From contig OY821787.1 in NCBI GenBank assembly GCA_963682175.1, forward strand, positions 19,260,501 through 19,324,500: a DNA stretch of 64,000 nucleotides, written 5' to 3'. The translations under genes were made by a program, and so were the position numbers. Position 1 is the stretch's first letter. Each line of letters starts with the position of its first letter. This stretch comes from Triglochin maritima. Taxonomy: Eukaryota > Streptophyta > Magnoliopsida > Alismatales > Juncaginaceae. Positions 11,001 to 19,252 of the stretch are shown here, piece after piece. The notes below the pieces were generated by a model, which did not search any database, was not told the DNA's origin, and saw only the letters and a list, made by a program, of their open reading frames with translations.

Positions 11001-11168
11001 TCACCTCTCATTCATGCCTCCTCTTTTGTTAACTCTCAAGAGACATCGAACGACCACAATGCGAATAAGGGTGTCAGGTGGTCAAGCAATTCTGTTTTGT
11101 ATGTTGCGAGCCCATATAGGTGCATTTCTGGCTCGAGAGATGGTGGGTTCCCATTTGATGTCCCTTGA
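8004..11168 (+). CDS. gag-pro: RE2 Gag-protease polyprotein, intact
   Basis: This is an uninterrupted frame of 1054 codons. Residues 1-110 are Pro/Arg-rich and poorly conserved. The gag core spans roughly 120-300 (DPYIFIREFEEV near 152; CPHHGLELWQLCQIVYEG). A CCHC zinc knuckle has Cys366, Cys369, His374 and Cys379. A Pro/Gln-rich linker follows, then EPDPE-type repeats (about 586-647). The aspartic protease has Asp756 in DLGASVNLLPYSVY and LGRPFLATSNALINC near 832. The C-terminal tail carries repeats of VALEPH (about 927-962) and ends FPFDVP. DLG in place of DTG is usual for this lineage as I know it. The product should form particles and cleave itself. It lacks polymerase and integrase, so it relies on a partner for replication. 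RE8 holds a close relative, and RE1 and RE7 a second subfamily. Confidence 0.95.
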   Translation: MFGRVESSSFMRGWARSGESARLERVHTSEMEDLGDRPSPPRAPLEQEAESSRGGEGDRVPYMDYLGPFPPPRRPPSPPPRTREEGRFGQDRVLGAPPPLARHDRPMTLWERTHPVRAAQPSCIVVPPARGNNYELKPQYVSMLPTFTANKEDPYIFIREFEEVCSMFKLQQLDEDSVRLRMISFALKDNAKKWMYSLPASSIRSWDEFVTVFLKRFFPQRKTQQIRHQIHQMYQTETESFHGFFERFKDLLQQCPHHGLELWQLCQIVYEGINYNTRTLLESMCQGDFQMKPIEEAWDTFESMAERTFEWDTMREPPAARSSGRAGSYQVESTIASEAKVAALMRRIECLEMDRAPVAQVATPECSRCGLSGHDDLECAYAPRDTEHANAMYQQRPRNDPYSHSYNPGWRNHPNFSWGPSGGNGQSSHAQPQPPPYQPPRPSATYQPPHQRSQNHNYQPPQTSSSGYSNQTPQPQRVDPKDSTLEQTLHAFIQSTQAMFSANNNTVKALEMQVSQLANQLHEREKGQLPSQPEVNPRGTHSQGRTPLPHATSEPTHHINVIHTLRSGKEVDNHIGVPSLSSPSLREPDPEAPSTNTSRKEPDPEVLSTFPSTNGPNLEVPLSPLVSKEPDSEVPTHVSLDLNSGVPSHPYAPKAPFPERLKKKTSDQHDKMLEMFRQVKVNIPLLEVIQQMPPYAKVLKDLCTKKRKTHVPKKAFLAANVSSLLAQPMQVKYKDPGCPTISCVIGDVPIHRALLDLGASVNLLPYSVYVHLGLGDLKQTKTTLQLADRSMKKPRGVVEDVLIKVGEFIYPVDFFVLDTEPVPNPLGQIPVILGRPFLATSNALINCRNGLMRLTYGSQCADFNIFTIGKKPDAFNDPVGVNLIQGMDESEVEGTFKYFRELFDEDPEGGEDVSPGLAQEGALCSDLVALEPHPSALVALEPHSFDHVALEPQPFDHVAFEPPDTLFTASGPHDLHSISVEDPMWVKNQPPDTLQPGRGSPLIHASSFVNSQETSNDHNANKGVRWSSNSVLYVASPYRCISGSRDGGFPFDVP

Positions 11169-11523
11169 CATATGAAGATGGAAGCCTATTGTTGTACATA
11201 GTTTAAAAAAAAAAAAAAAAACCAAAAAAACCAAAAAAAAGAGGAAAAAAAAAAGAAAAAAAAAGAAAAAAGAAAAAAAGAGAAGACTCCTTCAGTGAGC
11301 ATCGATTGTTGTGGGCCCCAACCCTTGAGTATTTGGGCCCCATTTCTTTCACGTATTTGTCTCCCTTCTTCAGCTTCTCACAGGTTTTGAGGGAATTTGG
11401 GTTTGTGTCCATCAACATGACCCCGAACGTCCCTTTGTACTTCATGTTGGTGAGATCGTTCCTTTTTCATGCATGTATCCATGTAGTATCTTGTTCACAT
11501 TCATTGAGGACAATGCATGAAGT

Positions 11524-11537
11524 AGGTGTGGGGGGGT
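11524..11537 (+). other. Internal polypurine-like tract
   Basis: AGGTGTGGGGGGGT closely copies the polypurine tract at the 3' LTR (12788-12802) but lies 1.26 kb upstream. It is also present in RE1 (near 4733), RE7 (minus, near 37577) and RE8 (minus, near 51546). It could prime a second plus strand or mark an ancestral LTR junction. Confidence 0.6.
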
Positions 11538-12619
11538 GTTTTACGTGTGTACATAGTTGAGTCTTTTTCCTTTGATTTTGTTTTCTTTTGTTTGCATTTT
11601 TAGGGTCATGATAGTGTGCTGCATTTAATATCGATATATCTGCTTGCCATGATCCTTGGGTGACTTGTCTTCTTTTGCTTGCCTAGTGCTTTAAACCTTT
11701 CACATTTCTTTCAAAATCTTCATGTGTTTTCGAAAGAAAATGTTTTGTGGGTTTTGCGTGTGTTTAGCATGTGCAAAACCGTTGAGAGGCAAAGTAAAAA
11801 GAAAGCTCCCAAAATTGTCTTGAACTTGATGCATTAGGATATCTAGTACGTGGCTTTAGGATTTATCGAGTCGTTAGGATGCACCCCAGTTTTCCTTTGG
11901 GGGTGAGTAATCATAGGGTTTCAGTGCTCAAACATTCAAAGAAGTCCACCCTGAACCTAGTGAGTCAATAATTCGTGTTTGTTAATTTAGGAAGTTTGTT
12001 GTAGTCAAGGACCCTCTTAATCTTGTTGTGAGACATTAGTGTAGGGGTTTTGGTTCATGTGTAGATAAGAAATAAGTGAGTAGATGTTCTCTCTTCTCGC
12101 ACGGCTCCTATCACTCGGGAAAGTAGGTCTGAAGGGACTTTGTGCCTGGTGCTTTCGAGTCATCTGACTTGGGATGCGCCGACCGAACTCCCGTTACACG
12201 GGTGGTAGGGATTGCCCTATGTGGAGATTTGGGGAAAGGTGTACGTGATAGTGTAAGTCCTCATGGGCAATGATGCACGAAACCTGACCCTGGGAGAATG
12301 TAGCTCCAACTAATAAAAAGAAAAAAAAAAGGAAAAAAATGTGTGAAAAGAAACAAAAAGAAAAAAAAAATGTTAATGCAAATAAGAACCTTAATGGACC
12401 TTACACTTTGTATCACTTGAGGATCTTGAGGTTGTCCATGTCTTTCACTTAATTCCTTATTTAACTTGCACGAATGGTTTATTAGGCTAGGTGTGGACTG
12501 ATTACCTATATAGAGTCGGCCCGTAGGATTACCGCATTCCATGATCGTCAAAATAAGTCCAACGAGTCGTGTAGCTAGATTGATTAATGCATCTTGTTCG
12601 GATTTTGTGGGTATATCCG

Positions 12620-12744
12620 CTGAAAACCCTCAGGAGACACCACTCCTCCTCCTTGGCAACAAGGAGGTTTAACGGCTTGTTGCACATGCTAAGTGCAACC
12701 GTGATTCCTACGAAAGTGAGTTAGGATTTCTTGTTTTTTTCGTA
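12620..12744 (+). ncRNA. Conserved four-helix RNA module with GNRA tetraloop
   Basis: Four possible helices lie in order. The first is CTGA/TCAG (12620-12623 with 12630-12633). The second is CCTCCTTG/CAAGGAGG (12648-12655 with 12660-12667), closed by the tetraloop GCAA. The third is a bulged stem ACGG plus TTGCAC with GTGCAA plus CCGT (12672-12702). The fourth is TACGAAA/TTTCGTA (12709-12715 with 12738-12744). The module recurs in RE1, RE4, RE5, RE7 and RE8. The loop is GCAA, GCGA or GTGA, always GNRA, and in RE5 two stem changes both leave U-G pairs. It is read as a cis-acting structure of the genomic RNA, not as a separate gene. Function unknown. Confidence 0.65.
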
Positions 12745-12787
12745 TGCTTTTTCCTTTCTTTGTTTTGCTCGAGACTAGCAAAAACTT

Positions 12788-12802
12788 AGGTGTGGGGGTA
12801 TT
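12788..12802 (+). other. RE2 polypurine tract
   Basis: AGGTGTGGGGGTATT directly precedes the 3' LTR start TGATTGACATC, as expected for the plus-strand primer. Confidence 0.9.
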
Positions 12803-14374
12803 TGATTGACATCATTTCATGCTTATATTTGTACCTTATATCCATTATCTTACACCTAAGCAATGCTATGTGACGAGTTTTATGTTTAGTTTTCAGAAAT
12901 AAAGAGGTTTGAAGAGAAGAGCCATGAAAGGACCCAAAAAGCAGGAAAAAAGGACCTAATTGTGAGACCTGGGGACCAAGATGCAAGGGGGAAGGACCTG
13001 ATCGTAAGACAGAAGGACCTAAGAGCAAAACAGGAAACTCCACACCATCATGAGGAGTATTTTGTCAATTCGATTCGGGTCGGAGCTCCACTAAACCAGC
13101 TAGATGCATCCAAGACCAAGAAACAAACCAAGGCAAGCCCACCAGAAGTCCCAGCCGGATCTGGGCCTTATAGGCCGCCAATTGGCGGTCTGGAACCGCC
13201 AATTGGCGGTCTGGTTAAGCCCAAATCAGCCAAGATTCTTCCTGGACTTGTATTAGCATGTGTTTAGGCTATTTTTTGGTATTGGTTTAGTCCCACATCG
13301 GGGGATTGTCCCGGATTAGCTTTTTCCATGCTTATAAATAGAACTCTTCACCTCCCATTGTATCCATCTCCCTCTTGGTGGCCATCTTCCCTACTAAGAG
13401 TGAAGCCTTGAAGCAAAACTCTAGTGGAGGAAGAGCTACTTGTAATTGAGTGAGTTAATAATATAAGTTTTCTCTTAATGATGTTGTTTCTCTCTTAGTT
13501 TAATTTCCTTTCATTTGCATGCTTGTTTGTGTGTTTAGTTTTATGCTTCTTTAATATTTCTTGCTTAAGTAGTATAAATTTCATTTCAGTATTATGTTTT
13601 CCTTTGCTAAATTAGTTAGTGTAATGAGTAGTGAGTAGTTCCATCCCCAATTGGGGGGTGGAGAAATATGTGATATAATAATGTAGTGTATTAAGTGTGT
13701 GTTATTTTTATCCCTTGAGCTTTATATGATTTCCATAACCATCTAATGGGTCTCCACTCTTATCTTTGATATGCTAATGCTCTTGAATGAAGCTTAGCTT
13801 ATGCTTTGATTAGTGGACCTATTTTATGGGGAATGATAAAGTTAGGATATGGATAAAGTTAATGTTGGTAACACAATTTGTAGTGTATGTACTCTTGTTG
13901 CCTTTTCCTTAGCTAATGTCTTGTATGTTTTAATGATGTAGTCATCTTAATTCATGTAGAGGCATAGTAGGGTCTAGTCTTTATACTTGAGTTCATGTAG
14001 CTTCATTCCAATCATTGTCTTGTATGTTTTAATGATGTAGTCTTATCTTAATTCATGTAGAGGCAAGATTGGATGTAGTTTTATGATTTCATGCACTACA
14101 TGTTGTGAGGAGCTTAATTGAACACACACACACACATCTTTATGTTCACATCAGTCTCTACCCCCTTTGGGGCTTAGTTTATTGCTTATCTTCATTTCCT
14201 TTGCATTTCATTTCAGCTTTGTAGTTTAGATTAGTGTAATACATCTTTCTCCCTTCTTTTTACCTCTCGCCTTCGAATAAACCAAGTGTCGACACACCTC
14301 CCAGTGGACGACCCGTATTTGCCACCGCTTCAACGCGGCCGTGCACTTGCGGTTAAATATAAAACGATCAATCA
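12803..14374 (+). repeat. RE2 3' LTR
   Basis: It is 1572 bp, the same length as the 5' LTR and without visible differences in the parts compared. The USE is at 13290-13300, the TATA box at 13333-13341 and the palindromes at 13175-13209. It is followed by the ATGCG target duplication. Confidence 0.95.
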
Positions 14375-14379
14375 ATGCG
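14375..14379. repeat. Target duplication ATGCG, right copy (RE2)
   Basis: This is the partner of 5380-5384. RE1 sequence resumes at 14380 with CCGACTGAACTCCCG, matching 12181 onward in RE2. Confidence 0.95.
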
Positions 14380-14985
14380 CCGACTGAACTCCCGTTACAC
14401 GGGTGGTAGGGATCGCCCTATGTGGAGATTTGGGGGAAGGTGTACGTGATAGTATAAGTCCTCATAGGCAATCATGCACGAAACCTGACCCTGGGAGAAT
14501 CAAACACCAACAAATAAAATGCTCCAAAGAAAAAGAAAAAAAAAAGAAAAAAAGAGAGAGTCAAATAAGAACCAAAATGGACTTTACACATTGTATCACA
14601 TTCAGAAGTTAAGGTTGCCCATGTCTTTCACTTAAGTCCTTGACTAACTCTCACGAATAACTCATTAGGCTAGGTGTGTGGACCGATTACATTTATAGAG
14701 TCGACCCGTAGTATTACCGCATCCCATGATCGACAAAATAATTCCAACGAGTCGTGTAGCTACATTGATTAATTCATCTTGTTCGGATTTTGTGGGTATA
14801 TCCGCTGAAAACCCTCAGGAGACAACACTCCTCCTCCTTGGCGACAAGGAGGTTTAACGGCTTGTTGCACGTGCTAAGTGCAACCGTGATTCCTACGAAA
14901 GTGAGTTAGGATTTCTTGTTTTTTCGTATGCTTTTCTCTTTCTTTGTTTTGCTCGGGACTAGAAAAAGTTAGGTGTGGGGGTATT
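14380..14985 (+). other. RE1 non-coding 3' region, part 2
   Basis: This resumes RE1 after the RE2 insertion. It holds the CCCGT/ACGGG hairpin (near 14392), the structured module (14805-14928; tetraloop GCGA at 14841-14844) and the polypurine tract AGGTGTGGGGGTATT (14971-14985). Confidence 0.85.
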
Positions 14986-16396
14986 TGATTGACATCATTT
15001 CATGCTTATATTTGTATCTTATATCCATTATCTTTCACCTAAACAATGCTATGTCACGAGTTTTATGTTTACTTTTCAGGAATAAATAGGTTTGAAGAGA
15101 TGAAGGATAAAAGGACCCAAAAGCTGGGAAAAAGGACTGAATTGTGAGATCTGGGGACCACGATGCAAGGAAGAAGGACCTGATTGCAAGACAGAAGGAC
15201 CTAAGAGCAAAACAAAATACTCCTCACCATCATGGGGAGTATTTTGGCAATTCTATTCGGGTCGGAGCTCCAACATGCAAACTAGATGCATCAAATACCA
15301 ACAAAGCCTTCCAGAAAAGCCCACAAGAAATTCCAGAGCGATCCGGACACTGTAGACCGCTAATTAGCGGTCCAAGACCGCTAATTGGCGGTCACTTTTG
15401 GCCCAAATGCGCTCAAATTTCTCCAGCACATGTATTAGAGGATGTTTAGGCTACGTGTGGTATCTGTTTAGTCCCACATCGGGGGATTGTCCCGGATTAG
15501 ATTTTTCCATGCCTATAAATAGAACTCTTCACCTCCTTTTGTAATCACTCCATATTTTAAGTGGCTATTCTTCCTACTAGAAGTGAGGCCTTGAAGCACA
15601 CACTAAAGTAGGAGGATGCTACTTTTAATGTGAGTCATTTTATCAATAAAGTTTTGTGTTTCTTTCATTGTTTGTTTATGCTTCTTTTATTGTTTGTGCA
15701 TGTTTTAGTTTAATAGTCTTTTGATTCTAGCTTAGTTTTAATATGCTTTCTTTCCATAGTTTAATAATTAGTGTAATGTTTAGTGAGTAGTTCCATCCCC
15801 TTTGGGGGTGGAGTAGATGTACATACATGCATTAGAGAATGGGATGAATGCTTTAATTTCAATGTGTTGATTAAACATGAATGTATGCTTACTTGTTTAG
15901 GATAGAATTTACAACTTGATGAGTTTTGCCAAAATGATTAGACACCTCTCATGCTTGTTTAGGTTCTGAAATAAACACCTTGCATATGTAAATGTTAATC
16001 AACTAATTTGGTGAATAGATTGATAGGTTTTGCCATAACATTTAGACACTTCCTATGCTTGATAAACACCACCTTCATGTGCTTAAAAAATGTATTCTAC
16101 ACCACCTCTTTGCTTGTGTGCACTCACTCCACCCCTTAGGGGTTTTTCATTCCTGAAATTCCAGCATTCTTGTTTTGTTCTTAGCTTAGTTCTTATTTCA
16201 TCGTTTGTTTGCTTCTTTCACATTTCATACTTCTTAGCGTAGTGTAGCGTAGGTTAGCATAAACATCTTTCTTCCCCTATTTTTGCCACTTGATTTCGTA
16301 CAAGCAAGAGGCTACTCACCTCCCTGAGGACGACCCGTACTTGCCACCGCTTCATCGCGGCCGTGCACTTGTGGTTTAAATTTAAAACGTTCAACA
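14986..16396 (+). repeat. RE1 3' LTR (subfamily B)
   Basis: This LTR is 1411 bp, from TGATTGACATC to ACGTTCAACA. The USE is at 15471-15481 and the TATA box starts at 15514, again 32 bp apart. The palindromes near 15357-15391 are CCGCTAATTAGCGG-type. Its right half matches the RE7 LTRs and not RE1's own 5' LTR end. Beyond it comes LR1 sequence. Confidence 0.9.
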
Positions 16397-19252
16397 TATG
16401 CACACCGGGAAGAACACACTAGTGTCGCGATCAGAGACATCTGCGACAACCGAAGGAGTCATAGTAGAAAGAGAACAGACAACTAGACAAATTAGAAAAG
16501 ACATGCACGGATAGCTGGCATATAAAAACAACTGAAACAGCTGAATATCCATATATCAAAAGATTCAATACAATACATAAGTTTCAAAAAGGAAATACAA
16601 AAATAAGCAGAAGTAAAGATAATTCAAGACTCTCGTCGACATGTCCCGCTTGTACAGAATCTTCAACTACCCGTCCAGTCTGCCCTGTAGGAACCTATGT
16701 ACCTGCAGGCACCGCACTAACATATGCGCGAGTTTTGATAAAGAAAACCCAGTATGCCCCCGGCCCAATCAGAGTTTTACAGAAGAATGCATATAGTCCA
16801 ACTAAGACAAAAGCATCAGAAACACAATAGAAAAGAACAATATGCAATAGAAGACTATGACTCCAATAGTCGCACCAGTCAGGCACACCGAGAAAATTCC
16901 TTTAAAAGGAAACAGAACACCAGCAACGCTGGTCAGAAACAGAACAACAATCTTGTTTGTAAGAAATAGAACACCTGTCACGCTGGTCAAAAATAGAACA
17001 CCAGCAACGCTGGTCAGAAATAGAAGCGGGTCACTCGATAGTTACCCACCGCTTGGCACAAAGCAGTACGCCGGATAGACGCACCAAATCCCATAAAGAA
17101 ACTTACATCGTGCCATCGCGAACTTGGATAGACAGAATAGCAGCGCACCTGCCCAGGACTTATCTTATGCCTGGCGTCCACGTAGACCTCTTATGTGAAT
17201 GGCCTCTGAAGCTAGAGGACCCACCCGTGGCCCGTCGTCCCAGAAAACAGAACGTGCCCAGAATTATTTATCAAATTAAATACAATGCAAGCTACGTAAG
17301 CATCTAAAATCAAATGTAGCTACATTGTCCAGAAGGAGCTCAAGGAAGGATATAAGAATACCCTCCTCACAATCCCAAACAAAAATCAGAAACAAACATC
17401 CCTAATCAGGGATCAATTCGCACCACAACCACAACCAATCCTAACCAAATCGGTAAAACCGTCTAGCAACTAATCGAGTCCTCTACGGGTAATGATAATG
17501 ATGTTATAGGGTCTGATATACTAAGGGTCATACCTAACCATATCATAACACTTAACTTCAGTAACATATAGACATGAAAGGGGTAGCAAATTCATGCACA
17601 ACAGTCATAGATGCCATAATCCAACACACAAACAATCGCCAACATGCAACATCAATTTCAGAGCATATATGCGATAGTAACTAGAATTTTAGAGAATGAT
17701 AAGAGAATACATGAGCATGAAATAGCTTATATATCCGTAATACAACATGGTCAAACATGCACATAATATCAGAAGACTCAATCTATCCAATATTATTATC
17801 TATGCGTACATTCGAAAGCATATCTTGCATTCAGATATAATATGACTAAATAAAAACAAGGAGTCAAATTTAGTTCCTCAGTGCATGCATATCAATAATA
17901 TCAGAGAATATAACCAAAATCAGATCATGAATATATCATTTTTACTAATGGACCAGAAACGATTCAAACAGCAAACCATAGCAATCGACGCACATCATAC
18001 TGCCGACTATATCAATTAAAACACAGAAAATGCAAGACTCAAAGATATGCATATGAATCCCTGACCTGTCCAACCCACGTGCTTAGAGAAACCTTCTAGG
18101 ATGGTCTGAGATGGGAGAAGGTGAGTAGAGATCTGTCCAAGCAGCTGAGTCCATCAACCGAGGAAGATGGCACTCATGGTGCACTAACCGCATGGTTAGC
18201 CCACCCTAGCGCACCCTGCTCACACCAAGCTAGCCCATCTAGAACCCTCTCACCCTTAGTCTCCTTAGGGTCCATCGCCACCTCCTCCTGACCCCAGCCC
18301 CCATTTGGGAGGGCTGCACCAGCCAGCCGCCCAAGACAAGGAGTCAAAAGGGTTGAAGATAAACCCTAGTCGGATCTTGTGTGCAGCAGCCACACCCAAC
18401 CAGACCCGTAACCACTCCAAACTAAGCTCAGAAGGAAACCTCTTCACCCCTGGTCAGACCTCACTGGAGCTCGGCGGAGCTCCAGTACATCTGGCTTCCC
18501 CACAACCAACCCCATCTAGCGCACACACCATGTGCACGCTAAAGGGAATTCGGTTGGTGGTGCAACCAATTGCACCAACCACCAACATGGCGCTGGCCGG
18601 CCCTCCAGCCAACACCCCCTCCCATAAAAATCTTCAAGGGTCATGAGCATACCTGATCTGCAAGAATAATGTCTGAACTAGCTGGAGATTCCGCCCACCA
18701 CTCTTCCAGTCGCACCAAAAGTAGCACTAGATGTTGCTTCTAGCCTCACCAAATTTGAAACTCGCTGGGGCACCACCGGAGTGGCCTGACCACGTGGCTG
18801 AGGAGGGGACGAGGTGGAGGAAGACGTGAGGGATGGGAATAGTTGTGTAAGGGTCAGCTGGAGGGAGGCCTTTTGTTTGCTTGCAAAAACTCTTAAATTC
18901 CCAAGTCGTGATTCTTATTCAACCTTATGAAAACTAGCCAAAACCAGCACCAAGACAAATGTGTGCTCTAATTTGTATTCAAACACCCTAATATACACCC
19001 TAACTCCACGCCACCTCAACTGGGCTCAACCCAGCACACGAACCACTCCACCCACTCCCATCCATGCCAAACCGATTGAGCTTAAAATGCGCACTCACCT
19101 AGTGAGTCACACCCGATCGACTAACGTAGAAACTAAACCCGAATCTAGCATACAAACATACCACAAACATAATTGGGTAAGATAAGAACTAAATTATGCA
19201 TAAATGAGGAGAGTGGACTTATTATTAATAAAGCAGGAGAGTGGGTCTTACA
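16397..19252 (-). mobile_element. LR1: very long LTR of an unassigned element, minus strand
   Basis: On the minus strand this begins TGTAAGACCC (19252 downward) and runs 2.86 kb. It is homologous to LR2 at 58252-62229, whose copies end in GGCGTTACA or GGCGTCACA. The final 25-30 bp are missing here because RE1 inserted near that end. It lies in the leader of RE3. No coding sequence is recognised; short open frames inside look random. It may be a solo LTR or part of a larger element. A 27-bp-type repeat containing CCAGCAACGCTGG occurs at about 16911-17025. Confidence 0.75.
16911..17025. repeat. Short tandem repeats in LR1
   Basis: About four degenerate units share AGAACACC and CCAGCAACGCTGGTCAGAAA. 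The core CCAGC/GCTGG can pair as a small hairpin. The part is less obvious in LR2. Confidence 0.6.

Larger units (their letters stand above)
11169..12802 (+). other. RE2 conserved non-coding 3' region
   Basis: This is a 1.6-kb stretch where pol would be expected. It begins with A-rich sequence and then a block with GTGGGCCCCAACCC. The motif CATTGAGGACAATG (near 11501) follows, then an internal polypurine-like tract (11524-11537). A hairpin CCCGT/ACGGG lies near 12190, more A-rich sequence follows, then the structured module (12620-12744) and the real polypurine tract. The order is kept in RE1, RE7 and RE8. I see no polymerase domain in any frame. Confidence 0.85.
5385..14374 (+). mobile_element. 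RE2: complete, recent gag-pro-only Athila-like retrotransposon
   Basis: This is an 8990-bp element with 1572-bp LTRs (5385-6956 and 12803-14374), inverted ends TGATTGA/TCAATCA and target duplication ATGCG. By eye the two LTRs show no differences in the long stretches I compared, which points to a very recent insertion. The interior has a tRNA-Asp primer site, a leader, an uninterrupted gag-protease frame, 1.6 kb of conserved non-coding sequence and a polypurine tract. Reverse transcriptase, RNase H and integrase are absent, so mobilisation must have used enzymes from another element. RE2 is the best type specimen of the family in this window. Confidence 0.95.
1..16396 (+). mobile_element. RE1: Athila-like gag-pro retrotransposon, 5' truncated by window, split by RE2
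   Basis: This is a Ty3/gypsy LTR retrotransposon of Athila type. Its order is the end of a 5' LTR (1-210), a tRNA-Asp primer site, a 1-kb leader, a broken gag-protease frame, a long non-coding 3' region, a polypurine tract and a 3' LTR (14986-16396). RE2 (5385-14374) interrupts the 3' region and is flanked by a 5-bp duplication, so RE1 is the older of the two. There is no reverse transcriptase, RNase H or integrase between the gag-pro stop and the 3' LTR. RE1 itself lies inside LR1, because the sequence to its right is an LR copy cut off about 25-30 bp before its expected end. The left target duplication is outside the window. Confidence 0.85.

Noticed and set aside
11203..11445. Phe-rich minus-strand ORF in RE2
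   Set aside because: It comes from the A-rich tract read backwards; not conserved in the other elements.
12187..12205. tRNA gene near the CCCGT/ACGGG hairpin
   Set aside because: The hairpin resembles an arm, but no acceptor stem, T-loop consensus or A/B boxes are present.
15144..15449. 101-codon LTR frame as a certain gene
   Set aside because: It opens with GTG, not ATG, and has a stop just upstream; kept only as a low-confidence candidate.
16911..17025. CRISPR-like array
   Set aside because: Repeats are degenerate, spacers are not unique, and the context is a plant transposable element.
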